A stretch of 26,989 nt of DNA from Irpex lacteus (taxonomy: Eukaryota; Basidiomycota; Agaricomycetes; Polyporales; Irpicaceae): positions 1 through 26,989 of the forward strand of contig MQVO02000121.1 of assembly GCA_001986395.2 (NCBI GenBank), written 5' to 3'. The translations under genes and the position numbers were made by a program. This document shows, one piece after another, positions 1 through 13,107 of this stretch. The notes under the pieces are model-generated. The model did not search any database. It saw only the letters and a list, made by a program, of their open reading frames with translations, and was not told the origin of the DNA. The first letter of the stretch is position 1, and every line of letters begins with the position of its first letter.

Positions 1-2721
1 GCGAGGCGAGCAGGACTCTTGGCTGCTGAGCAGCTAGAGAGCTCGCCAGTTCGGTCTGCGGACGAAGCTGGACTGCCGTCTTTTGGGGAGCCATCCCGTC
101 GAAAGGCGCAAGTTAAAGTAACCTATGCCGGCAAGAAGGCACAGAGAACCAACGCAAAGCGTGTACGGAGCCTAAGTCCTCTTACCAGCGTAGACTCTGA
201 CTCTGAACTGGAAGATGGCACGACGCTACCGCCACGCTTTCGATCACCACCTCTAGTGCCACAGTCTGCACCTCCGAAGCCAAGAAATAATCGGGTGGCT
301 CAACCCATTGCTCGCTCGATCCCTCTATTTGCACGAAAACGCGCCCAAACTGTCCTTCACTATTGAAGTCCAGTCGTAGCCGATCACTCTCGTCACTGAG
401 CTCCCTTTCTGATACAACCGTCGATCATCCTGGTTGGGGCATTGAGGATCACAAACTCGTATTCGTTCGCGTCGATGGCCACGGGAACGTTTCCGGAAGT
501 GACGAAGCAATGTGGTGGCCTGCAGAGGTTAGTCAACTTGACATAATTGCTCTCATTGCGCGTGCAAATGATCTTCTCTCATAGGTCAACAATGTGGACG
601 CTCCCATGCGGGTCACGTTATTCGGCGAATACCCAGGCTCGTCAGCCAAGGCCGCCAAAGAGAACTCGTTGTCGAGCGATCTTCGTCGGTCGTCCTGCCA
701 TTCTGCTCCGGGCCGCGTAAATTGCGCTTCGACGTCCGAACATATTCCACCTCGTCTCATGTTACAGATAGCCTGCAAGCATCGCCTCGCAAGAGACAGA
801 AAACCTCGAAAGCCGAGCTTGACACTCGCTGGTGCGATGCACGAGACCTGATGCTCAAGAAATATCAGGATATGAATGACGGTTTGCCGCTGACCTTGTC
901 GCTGCATGTCCGAAACGACAGCCCTGACGTCAGCCCTCAACAATCTTCTGCGCGTCAGCCCAGTATTTCGCTGTCCAACGATCACGATAATGTCGATCAC
1001 GACATCTGGGAACCCGACGAAATCCCGTATGATATTCCTGGGGAACTCGTCCTTGCGAGAGAGAAGCGAACGTTCACGCAGTATTGGCCTGCGAAACTCA
1101 TGGACTACATCCCTCCACAAAAACGTGGAGAAAAGGCGCATTACATGGTGTTGTTCTACGATGGGAAATTGAAGAAGTTGCCAGATGATTCTGACATGTT
1201 TTACAACGAATCCCACCCTAATTTCAAGTCATGCTTGGTATGTCGGATATATACTTTGATGTGATTATCATTTATCAATTTTAACGGACAGTTAGGCGAA
1301 GATGAGAATAACTACGGTTTGAATGTAGGAGAGCGGGATGAAGACCACGATTTGAATGGCCACCGCATGGTACCCAACGAGGACCTGACAATCGAGTCAT
1401 TGCGGTCCTCGAGCTCCGAACCCCAGGGCCCGGCACCTCTGGCGTTCGCGTCTGAACTGTCAGTCCAAGAACAGTTTGAATACGTGAAACCCGTGCTATC
1501 TGCCATCCTGACGGGACAATACGAGCCCGCAAGGCAGAAGCACATTGGGTTCATGAAAGGTGGGAAGCAGCGTAACGCGGTCATTGAGGCTGCATGGAAG
1601 CGTGGCGAAGTCACTAGTGGAGAGAAAGAAGAGCTCAGCACATGTATGTGCGGTGGATGCGACGGCGACAGAACCGTCAGGATATGGGGTTTCTCCCTGC
1701 GGACCCATTTGTTGCGATTGCACCCTCTGTTGGCCCATGTGACGTTGTGGGTGAAACGGTACCGTTTCTGCTCTTCTTACATGTTGATCACTGGCTTAAT
1801 AATCCGATACTCTGCGTATAGGAGATACCTGTCTCCAATGACAACGATGATGAATCGGACGAAAGCGTACTGAGTGAACTGACCGAACATAGGTCTACAA
1901 TGGCAGGCACAGAGGTACGTAGCTCCATAATCTTATTCAGCCATTACAATTCCTGACCTGTGAACTAGCGGGCGCCGTCTTCTGAAGCTGAAATTCCACC
2001 CTCTTCATTCGTTTCCACTGATGATGCCGAAGTCAGTACCCCATCTGGTTATTATCAGAGCTGCAGTGTGTACTTATTGCCATCACTGTAACGTTCAGGA
2101 GGATGCACAAATTTACTATGGGACTGATGCGGTAAGTTTATACGGTACTCATGGGTCTCTCGGTCTTATGAATATGTGTGTAGACTTCTACGGGCGTGAA
2201 CAACGGTGTTCCTGGGCGGACAGACCAGACCGAAAATTCTGCTTCAATCGTCGTGGCGGACGATTGTCACGCAATACCCTACCAGTCGATACGTTGCCTT
2301 TGCGTCCATCGACACCGGCTCGTGAACAATTGACGCTACCTCCTCCGGGTACAGTGCCGACCTTTGCGCACCTCTCTGATCTGGACCAGTTCACGGTTCG
2401 TCCGGGCAGATTCTCCCGTAACTTTGAGGCTGACACCAACTGTTCTAGTACTGCACATCTGTACTCCTGCCCGAAGCCATTCTACAGATCCTTCTGTGGC
2501 GTAATGGTGAGCGGAAAAGCTATACTTTACTCCCACCCTCGGAAGAAGATAGGTTGCACCGTATCGCAGAGCGTTACGCTAGTACAACCTACTGGGTTCA
2601 TGATATTGTCAAGTTGAAGCACCTGGCAGAAGGGAAGCTACTGCCCTCAATCACTCCTTCATACCGTGCTGATGTAGAGAGCACACCTGGGAACGCAAGG
2701 CTTCGTCCTCGCCGTAAGTAA
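1..2721 (+). CDS. PWWP/Tudor-like chromatin protein, partial (5' end missing), frameshifted
   Basis: The reading frame is open from the window edge, so the start lies upstream. Canonical GT..AG introns are visible at 528-584, 1238-1291, 1747-1821, 1915-1968, 2032-2098 and 2132-2183. Two Royal-family-like modules can be read. The first, about 440-660, has VFVRVD and MWWPAEV followed by VTLFGEYPG, as in PWWP domains. The second, about 1020-1235, has QYWPAKLMDYIPP and HYMVLFYDGK. The N-terminal part is basic, Ser/Pro-rich and probably disordered. The C-terminal part (EAILQILLWRNG, then TTYWVHDIVKLKHL) is a helical block I cannot name. Such modules usually read methylated histones or bind DNA, so a nuclear role is inferred. 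The frame breaks at about 655-663, 1615-1635, 2215-2290 and 2455-2468, and possibly 330-366; one added base restores each. A GTAAGT at 2714 may instead splice to 2808 and end at 2836. Gene: confident; function: tentative. Confidence 0.6.
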
Positions 2722-2836
2722 TTAGGACATGTAGGGATCACATACAGATAATGGAACATCGTCGAATGGCGAAATGAAGTGTGTTCTCAAGCTCTAAATT
2801 GTGACAGCCAGCGAACGCGTCCTTCGACTGCGATGA

Positions 2837-3510
2837 ACGAATCGCATTTGCGCAGGGTCCACTTCGACCGCATGGATCTTCTAACCGACTAATTAAGCCT
2901 GGGTGATGAGAGCCTTCGCCCGTCTGGCGCGATAACGTTCATTATCACCAAGATTGCGACTCGGGCGTGATACATCTCGACAATCTCATACTAGATGTGA
3001 ACTCAGTGTTGTCGTAACCTTCTGGCGGAGCTCTGAATAGTTGCCTCTTGCGGGTCTCCTTCTCTCGCGCACTCACACGAAGTCCACATGACAAGTAGCT
3101 GGATCTGCTTCTCGAGCATATGCTGCTTTATCGGAGCAAAACCACGTCTCTATCAGCTCTGTTGGAAACTTTCGGACCACGGTAGGTCGTGCATCACCAT
3201 AGACATTGAACCCTGTCGTACTCCAACCATGTACTATTGTGATCGAACCACGGAATGAAATCTGAACCTCGCACAATACATGAGTCAACGGTAGAAGGGC
3301 TGTGTCGAACGTGGTGCAGAGAGAGTGGGAGAAGAAGTGTCTAGTATAGCTGTGACTACGGCAAAAGAGGTGGTGTCGCATTACACAAGTTCATTAATCG
3401 TGTACAAAAACATATGCCCAAGGTCCGAGTTCGAGATAGAATAACGTTATGTGTGAAAACATGATAGCCAATGGTTCGTGTCAGACAATCTGTACGGGAA
3501 GACCCGTCCG
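2837..3510. other. Intergenic region between convergent genes
   Basis: About 0.7 kb lies between the 3' ends of the PWWP/Tudor-like gene (+) and YND1 (-). The longest open stretch (3381-3073, minus) has an unremarkable composition, no recognisable motif and no plausible partner exons. I see no gene or repeat here; it presumably holds the two 3' UTRs. Confidence 0.5.
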
Positions 3511-5798
3511 TCAAATCATACTGCTTGCTCGTGAGAGTGGTCGGGGCATGAGACTCGGAAGGTCCATTCTGGACGAGTTGCGGGACCGCGAGGTGAGGGA
3601 GCTAACGCTGCCGTTCGCGACTATGTTTACATTGTACAGTCGCGGCGAGCCTGGAGCAGCGCCACTACTGGTGAAAAAATCGGGAAAGGAAGGCGAGCGA
3701 AGAACTGGAGAAGCCTGGCCTGATCTTGGCTCGGGTGAAGTAACTTGAATAGTGACGGGTCGCGGAGGTTGACGGCTACCAAGGGTCGCGACACGTCGAA
3801 GTGGGTCAAATAGTTTGAAGACACCTCGTGAAGGTGGCGAGGGTGGACGTGACGGGGGACGTGATGACGGGAAATTGCTGGTGAAGGAATGTCCTTCTTC
3901 CATGGCATATCCTTCCGAAATCCAGTCGCGATCCTTCCTTCGAATAAACCGCCGTGCAGTGCTACGGATCCGGTGTCGGAGGCGCCAAAATGTCACGATA
4001 ATGAAGGTCATCACAACGACATAGAAGAGCAATCCCACGGGTGAGAATCCGAGCGAATGTCGTGTGAGAGAGGGCGGCAGATGAGGAGATAACTGATCTT
4101 CTATGGCGTCGAAGTCCAGGAACGGGGGCCGGATTGGTTTTACTGGTGAATTTACTGCGTTAGGGATGTCGTCAATGGGATCGACCAATGGACGCGTCGA
4201 CTTCGACGCAGGGGGAACTTCCTTGCTGGCCTCCAAGACCATCTTTCCAAGGGTCCAGGTGATAGCGATGTCACCTACACTGTCCATCGACTGGAACTGC
4301 GGCTTAGGCTTGCCGAGACCTTTGTCCTCGGCTTGCTGAGCAACCTTCTGGCCATCCGTAGTAGCGTTGCCTCCAGGATCGACAATCCGTGGTAGCCCAA
4401 TCCCTTCATGCAGTACGTTTACGAGCCACGCCGCTTTGAAGCACTGCATCTGCAATCGCGAAACTTCAACTTTGTCTCCCCACCTACCCGCGGAAACAAC
4501 TTGACCATCCTTGAGAACTTCGCCGTCCCGCCCAACGTGCCATTCCGCCGGGATTCCTCGTGTTCTTGCATGATATGCGACCAATCACGGGAGCAGAATT
4601 CGGAAGCGGCACGCTCGTACTGAACGACGTCGTATGCACCGCCTAGCCCGAATACATGTTCTGAGGAATACCAGTACTCGGACACACCAATAAAGTGTGA
4701 CACCGAGAAGTCGATTGGAGGGACGTGGACACCATTGAATAAGCAAGGCGCATCAGGACAAGGCGCATCTTTATTCAACAGAGGTGCGGTCTGTTGTAAG
4801 CATTGTTCGAATGACCCTGTCCCAACTAAAGTATGGGTCTGCTTGGAATGTTCGCTGGAGGCCATGGGTTGTACAGGTGTCTCAGAGAGACGGAGGTCTT
4901 TGGGCAGGCAAGGATCCGGAACCGTATCATCCACTGCTAACGAATGAGACATACTGCGATTCGCCTCATATTCGTTTATGGTTTTCCCAACATAACGCTC
5001 TCTGGCTTGGTTCGTCCATAACCAAGCCAGGTTGTAACGAATACCTGGTGATGTATCTCTTGCCCACCCAGCAGACGCAGCCTGACATCTACGAGGTCCT
5101 TCGTTTTCTTACGTTCCTCCTCGCTCGGCTCGAAGGCTATCTGAGTAGAGGCTCCACCCATGTCAAGAAAGCCGTACGTCGTCCGTTCGTGCTCGGCACC
5201 GTTAAATCCGTCCATGAGATAATTAACCGCTATCCAGCCAAACAACCCCTCCTCTTCTCCCGTGATAATCCTCACACTGCTCCCACAAGGCCCTGCCTCG
5301 GAGGGTTCGTCTATCCGAAAATGGGAATGGAACTTGAGAAAATGACATGTTGCTTGCAGAACCTCTGCTTGTTGTGTGGGAGTTAATAAACGCATGCCGG
5401 CGGTTGCGAGAAGGAAAAGGGGTGTCTCTGGTTGGAGTGATGGTGGTATCTGCGTCCTCGCGTGCTCCAGTAGAGGTGCAAGATATGCCGCAACACCATC
5501 TGGATTATCTGCAAACGACGAAAGTCCTGGAAGCACAAAGGAGTTGACGCAACGTGTGATTGATGATAGTCTGTGCAAACAAACCTGGCTCCGCCTTGAT
5601 AACCCAGCTCTCCCCTTCCCTCGTACCCTTCTCTACTGTAGGAAGAGAATTGTGAACCTTTTCGCCTCCTTGATTCTTGACTGTCCTCGCATCCTTCCAG
5701 CTATATATCTGAAGCCTTGAACCTGATGAACCCGCATCAATGACCACCCCAAACCTGCGGGAGGCCAACCATGGATCAACAGCGGTGGGTGGTGGCAT
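3511..5798 (-). CDS. YND1: Golgi apyrase (NTPDase, GDA1/CD39 family), Ynd1-like, frameshifted
   Basis: The enzyme hydrolyses nucleoside di- and triphosphates in the Golgi lumen. It removes the GDP/UDP left by glycosyltransferases so that nucleotide-sugar antiport can continue. Exon 1 is 5798-5585, a 58-bp intron follows (5584-5527), and exon 2 is 5526-3511. The apyrase conserved regions are present: IDAGSSGSR (about residues 20-28), LLATAGMR (110-117), TGEEEGLFGW (160-169, with the catalytic Glu), FLDMGGASTQIAFEP (about 191-205) and a later QCFKAAWLVNVLHEGIG. One membrane span (LLFYVVVMTFIIVTFW, about 569-586) is followed by a Ser/Pro-rich tail, as in yeast Ynd1. The start is chosen because ACR1 begins close to the N-terminus in this family. 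Two single-base breaks lie at about 5014-5017 and 4525-4532. Adding one base at each gives a complete frame of 743 residues. The gene is divergent from ELP3. Confidence 0.9.
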
Positions 5799-6135
5799 TT
5801 ACCAGCATCGACTGGCGTGTATTTCGCAGGTAAATTCGCGTCGAAATGGGTCGTGTGAGACGTGCTGGATGGAGTACACGCTGTGCGTAGTAGTGGCGGC
5901 CGTGGTCGAAGCTGCTGAAAGCTATACCATCAAAATTGATCTTGGTGTTCATGGGCGTCTATTTAATACTAGCCGTTAAGGATCTTCCAATTGCGACTCT
6001 GTATTTGTCTTCACTCCTAACCACAACCTTCTCTCTCGGCGTTGTCAGGTATTGCGCCTGTTACGTGTAACAGATCTAGTGACATAAGGAGGAAGAGCTG
6101 ATCGTGGTTTGGTTATCGCAAGTTAGAAATCGCAG
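5799..6135. promoter_or_regulatory. Shared 5' region of YND1 and ELP3
   Basis: These 337 bp separate the divergent ATG codons of YND1 (minus) and ELP3 (plus), so both promoters and 5' UTRs must lie here or run into each other. I see no coding stretch. I could not identify a specific TATA box or factor site with confidence. Confidence 0.45.
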
Positions 6136-8418
<2,283 letters not shown>

Positions 8419-8535
8419 CGCAGCCGCACGGAGACGGGAGCATTGTATTTCATACCTTATGTGTATGATTAATTATGGTGCGCAGCCGAAGAATATTGTA
8501 ATGCAATGAGGATAGATGCTTGGGGGTATCTCGTA

Positions 8536-9699
8536 TTATTGAGGGTCTGGCAGGACTATGGTATGGAAATTGGGAAAGACGAGCTCTTCTTCGACAGTCT
8601 TCCGAATTACGTCTTGGATGAACCGCTCGACTCTCGTGACGTTCTTCAGGACATGCTTATCTGCTTGGCCAATCTCGCTCTCGATAAAGACCGAAGGAAG
8701 CAGGCGTTGTCCTACAGGAAGCGGCTTGCTTGGCCTAGTATGAAGGCCTGGTGTATGGATAGCGTCGTCGTCATGTTCTGCTGGCGTCACAGCAGAGGGA
8801 GGGGTATCTCGTTTGCTTCGTTCGCCTGCTAGAGGTCCGTAGGGATCCAAGTCGTCCAAGATACATAGATGTATACGTCTTCGCTCGCCTTCGTATGCGA
8901 TGGCCACTTCTCCATCAAAAACAAGTCCGGTCACAGAGAGTTTGATAGGCAAAGACATGAACATAGGCGAGGGATAGTTGATGAGCAAGGATGTAGTGAA
9001 TGTTATGCGCAGGTTGGAGTGCCAAGAGACGTGAAGGTGCAGCTGCAGGTTCGGCTGGTTGTTCTGAGGCTTCGGTGAGGGAGATGGTGCAGGCTCTGGA
9101 GACGAGGAAGATAAGGACGCCGAATCTCCCTCTGGTGACGGTGGATTGTTTGTTCCTAGCTTCGAGCTTAAGACAGACGAGAAGGCGTGCATAGCCAGCG
9201 GCGGGCGAAAAAGTGGGGAACCGTACCCAGTCGCGTAGGGAAACGACGACCTTAGGTCTGTTATCGGTGGCGAGAACCCTGGGCGACCACCATACAGACT
9301 CGGCGTCGACGCAAACATGTCGGTGACGGGTCCATGCCCATAACGCATGTGAGGCGGGTTGGGATGGTAGGCAGGGACCTCATCGAGAAGACTACGAGCC
9401 CTCGCGGCCTTCCTCGAAACCCACTCAAAACCCTCCTCGTCCTCTGCCTCCTCGTTCACTTTCACTGTCTCCGGTTCCGCGTCCTCGTTCTCTTCGTCAT
9501 CCTCCAGAAAGTCGCGGTAAATGTCACGCATGTCAACCAACTCGACATCCGGACTTGCCGTGCCGAAGTCGAGTGCGGTGACCTCGATAGGACCGATGAA
9601 GGAGGGTCTATTGGTGTTCGCTAGCTGTTTATTAAGGACCTCTACGAGTGTTGAAGAGAGTGAAGAGTCTAGTTTGTGCCATTCCAGGTCGATAGACAT
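8536..9699 (-). CDS. MDM12: Mitochondrial distribution and morphology protein 12 (ERMES subunit)
   Basis: Mdm12 is the soluble subunit of ERMES, the ER-mitochondria tether (with Mmm1, Mdm10 and Mdm34) that moves phospholipids between the two membranes. The single uninterrupted frame encodes 387 residues. The N-terminus (MSIDLEWHKLDSSLSSTLVE) is the family's characteristic start of the lipid-binding SMP domain. The domain resumes at about 215-290 (LHLHVSWHSNLRITFTTSLL, then LSVTGLVFDGEVAIAYEG) and closes with IQDVIRKTVEEELVFPNFHTIVLP. An acidic and Ser/Pro-rich, probably disordered insert at about 65-212 splits the SMP fold, and another sits at about 295-330. Unlike its neighbours it has no intron. 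Its stop lies 117 nt from that of ELP3, which converges on it. Confidence 0.95.
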   Translation of the reverse strand: MSIDLEWHKLDSSLSSTLVEVLNKQLANTNRPSFIGPIEVTALDFGTASPDVELVDMRDIYRDFLEDDEENEDAEPETVKVNEEAEDEEGFEWVSRKAARARSLLDEVPAYHPNPPHMRYGHGPVTDMFASTPSLYGGRPGFSPPITDLRSSFPYATGYGSPLFRPPLAMHAFSSVLSSKLGTNNPPSPEGDSASLSSSSPEPAPSPSPKPQNNQPNLQLHLHVSWHSNLRITFTTSLLINYPSPMFMSLPIKLSVTGLVFDGEVAIAYEGERRRIHLCILDDLDPYGPLAGERSKRDTPPSAVTPAEHDDDAIHTPGLHTRPSKPLPVGQRLLPSVFIESEIGQADKHVLKNVTRVERFIQDVIRKTVEEELVFPNFHTIVLPDPQ

Positions 9700-10148
9700 A
9701 TTGTGTAAAGCAGGTCGTGGTGGCAGAGTAACAACCGCAGATTTGATCTCGGTTGCAACCAGCGATCACACAGTACTCAACTCAAGGGGAACTAAGTACA
9801 TTAAACAGCACGATAGAAATATGTACGTGTTGTGTATGGTATATCTAGTGTCTAAGTGCCAAAGTCCAATAATACATGCAACACTACATTGCGATGTTCA
9901 AGGAGTCAAGGAGTGGACGACGAGCAGACGTGGTGCAGCCAGATGGATATATGGGGGCGTGAAGTTCAACAACGACGTATAAAAAAACCCCTGATGATAT
10001 TTGTACAGTTGGTGGTAATCATGAAAGGAGTGTCTTTTGGGATATGTGGTGTCAAAGAGGAAGGAGATCCTGTACGTCTGTTTTATGAAGTGTGGGTAAG
10101 ATGGGTCATAGAAATAAATTTCAAGACCTATTGAGTGGCCGTTATCCA
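9700..10148. other. Intergenic region: MDM12 upstream, sugar-transporter downstream
   Basis: About 450 bp between two genes on the minus strand. It should contain the 3' UTR of the nucleotide-sugar transporter and the promoter and 5' UTR of MDM12. It is AT-richer than its flanks. Open stretches on both strands are short and match nothing I recognise. Confidence 0.45.
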
Positions 10149-11854
10149 TTATAGACGGTGGGACCCAGGACTAGACCCATTCATACTTGATGAGTTCTGG
10201 GAGCGAAGCGGCGGGGGTTGTGGGGAGGGTGTCCGGGACGGGTAGGGCGAACCATACGGCGCGTTGAGGTATTTTGAGGTTGTCGCAGTCTGGTTGTAGC
10301 CCTGCTCGAGCTTTTCGTCCGAGAATCCAAGGGCGGTCGCAAAGGTGCGACTGCCAGAGTAAGACGGTGACCTGTTTTGCTGACCAAAATGCCCAAGGAT
10401 GGGTGCGTTGGGACTGACGGGGGTAATGGGATACGATGTCGACACAGGTCTTCCATTCGCCATGACCTTGTTTATCGCTGACAACTCTTTCCCAGGAGGT
10501 TGATTGTACATCCACGTCGCGAGGAGTACGGTTATCGAGCCGATGACGAAGGATGGTGTTATGCCAAAACCGAACAATGCGACGGAGGCGAGGAATGACA
10601 GGACAATGGAAAGACTGGTTGCGAAGCCTTTCATGATATTGTCGGAGTACTTGATGACCAGAGCCGTAATCAGGCCGCCAAGGACTTGAATAGAGACGGT
10701 AGCCCACGCCCATCCGCCGAAGTTATGGAATAGACCAGAAAGGATGGCGGCGGGTGTATGTGGGTATGCCGACTCCCAGAAGATGGGAAGAGCTGCCGGA
10801 ATCAGGGAGAACAGGGAGAGTTGGACATTTCGTACCCAAAGATCAGCTTTCGAGCCCTTCAGCACCATTTCGAAGTAGACACCTGCAAGCCCCGAGGTGA
10901 AGCACGCGGCGGTAACGGCACCAAACCCTTTGAGAGGGCTCATGACATGGACATGCGGAGGAGGGATCTCATGTTCACTACCGACCTCGGATTTGTGCTG
11001 GTGACCGGCGTCGACGTTTATTGACTGAATCTGAACGATAGCCACCCCAATAGCAAGGAAGAGCAACGCCAACCATTTCGTCGAGCTAAGTCTCTTGCGG
11101 AGTAAGGCAACCGAGAATGCCGCGGTGGTAAGGATCTTCATCTGGTATGTCACTTGGAAGGTGGCCACGGGAAGGTTGCTGACTGCGACGAATTGCAATG
11201 AATTTTGTATCACGTAAAGGAGGGCCGGTATTGACAGTTTCCAGCAGTCGTTGCTGAATATCTCCTTGCACACCCGGCGGAATGCAGCCCATACCCCCAC
11301 TACACCCCTACCCGCTGCGTCCGAAGCTTGCACTACCCTGTACAGAGCCACCACAAACGAGATTGAGCCCTTGAGAAGTTCGTTCAGAAACACGGCTGTG
11401 GCTGGGGAGTATGCCTCGGATGCAGGTATTGACACTCGTGAGTAGTGCATGACTATCGAGAGAGCGGCATTTTGAACTGCGAGAGTGACCAAGCTATGCG
11501 AAAAGAATTATCCTTCCTGCACATCGAAGTATGCAAGTGCGAGACGTACGAGATGTATTTCAGAGGTAAGCCACATATCCTCGGACCCTCACTCTCCATC
11601 GGCGCTGGAGGAGCGACCACGACGGATGGAGGATCTTCGGAAGGTGAAGGCAGCAAAGGAGTGAGACGGGGACTGAGACGAGGACTGTGACGAGGACTGA
11701 GCCTCGGTGCCCCTGGTTTGTTTGATAGGCTGGGGTGTGCACCGCCCTGTACCACGGGCGATTGTGGATTACTTCGCAACCCTGAGCGTTGGTGAACTTC
11801 GAGTGTCGTCGATGTGGACACCTCTCGCAGGTACGGGGCCCGCCTAGAGTTCAT
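10149..11854 (-). CDS. Golgi nucleotide-sugar transporter (SLC35A / UDP-galactose transporter type)
   Basis: This multi-pass antiporter should import a nucleotide sugar (UDP-galactose or UDP-GlcNAc are the usual substrates) into the Golgi in exchange for the nucleoside monophosphate. Exon 1 is 11854-11550, a 56-bp intron is 11549-11494, and exon 2 is 11493-10149, for 549 residues. Family signatures are LKYISLVTLAVQNAAL at the first helix (split by the intron), PVATFQVTYQMKILTTA, and IKYSDNIMKGFATSLSIVLS near the end. About ten hydrophobic helices fit the drug/metabolite transporter fold. The N-terminal about 95 residues are hydrophilic with SPR repeats, and the about 120-residue C-terminal tail is Ser/Pro-rich; both are probably cytosolic. 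The start at 11854 is the first ATG giving this extension; a later in-frame Met is possible. Substrate cannot be told from sequence. Confidence 0.88.
11663..11708 (-). repeat. Short tandem coding repeat (SPR units) in the transporter N-terminus
   Basis: A GC-rich stretch made of near-identical 12-bp units encodes LSPRHSPRLSPRLTP in the cytosolic extension of the nucleotide-sugar transporter. It gives four closely spaced Ser/Thr-Pro sites. Such arrays readily change unit number by slippage. Confidence 0.6.
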
Positions 11855-13107
11855 GGCAAGGTGGTATCGGAAGCAGTAGACGTTGTTTATTTGCGTGGTA
11901 ATGATCAAGCCCTGACCTGGCTTGAAGCTTGACGGGCGGAGACAGCAGACTCGGACACTGGTTTGTCTTCCTCGTCGTCAGCGACGCGGGCCGACTACGT
12001 ATCTGTCGTCGCCTGACACGTCGAGTACGTACACAGCGTCGAGGATGAAGGGCAGAGATAGAGCCTACGTAGGGATCCGGCGTTGACGTCGAAGTGTGAG
12101 AGTACTGTAGCGGCAGAGGACGATGACTGAGTTGCGTCGCATGTCGATGCATATTCACTAAATATAGAAACTCTCTCATGTCTTCATCCACTGTCGTGGA
12201 ACAGAATTGCTCTTTGACATCAGTTTCACGATGATATGCAATGGCACACTGGAAGAACAGCATCCCAGCAGTCACGCATGCTGCGAAGGAAATCATGGCA
12301 TTTGAAGGCTAAGCTAAGTACAGACAAACTTCTTGGTAGCGTTGACAGGACGGACATACACCAAGGGCGTGGCACGTCGGTACATCGAGTGTACTTACCA
12401 GGCAGAACGAACTAGTCATTCAACGTATCGTTGGCATGCGTGCTGGCAAGATAATAAGTCAGCCATAGCTTATGGATGCGACACGACAACCAGAACTATA
12501 GAAGATTGAGGACCTCAGGCTCGCCTTTAACTCTTCAAGCACACCCATCGTCCTTTACGCTCCGAAGAGCTTACGAAGCGTTCCAACGACCGAGAAGACA
12601 AGTCTCTTCAGTCGTGGCTGCCACGCCGGGGTGTGTCATGTTACCAGGGTTATCTTCATCGGTCACAAAACGAATTCGGGGTATTGGTGGTAATAAATAT
12701 ATTCAACGACTACTCACAAGTACGCCTATATCTACAACACGCCTGCATAAGGCTAAAAGCATGTAGATGACTCCAGGTGATCCTGCATCCTAGCCTCTCA
12801 ACCAGAGGGAGAAGCAATCAGCAAAGATTGTTTTTGAGGCAGCCTAGGTTCGTTCTTCGACGTTTGTCTGGACCATCCAGCCCAGAGAGCGGCCAAGCCT
12901 TGCGGCGAGCCAGGAAAGGACAGTAATTTGGACGTCGTTAGGTTTTGTGAAGAAAGTCTTTTCGCTGTCGAGCGATTTTATAACAGAATCGCTCACTGCC
13001 GGGCGGAGTTCACATTTGTCGTGGGAAACACTTGCCTCTCTGGGCGCTGCGTCTCGGGTCGGGCTCAAACTCATTTGACGAAGTCGCTGTCCGCCTCGTC
13101 ACAGACG
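11855..13107. other. Divergent intergenic region, transporter / MRP51
   Basis: A 1.25-kb gap between the divergent starts of the sugar transporter (-) and MRP51 (+). It must hold both promoters. One minus-strand open stretch (12296-11844) begins with a hydrophobic MISFAACVTAGMLFFQCAIA, but it runs into the transporter's 5' end and becomes basic and low in information, so I do not call it a gene. I see no repeat or RNA gene. Confidence 0.4.

Noticed and set aside
1587..1635. A 30-odd-bp intron explaining the frame change in the PWWP/Tudor-like gene.
   Set aside because: It would need a GTCACT donor and be well below the 49-75 bp intron range seen here. A one-base loss is more likely, though not proven.
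5000..5030. Programmed -1 ribosomal frameshifting in YND1.
   Set aside because: There is no X-XXY-YYZ slippery heptamer at either break, and similar breaks occur in unrelated neighbours, so missing bases are simpler.
11844..12296. A secreted small protein with an N-terminal hydrophobic segment on the minus strand.
   Set aside because: It overlaps the transporter's first exon in another frame, turns into basic low-information sequence after about 55 residues, and resembles no family.
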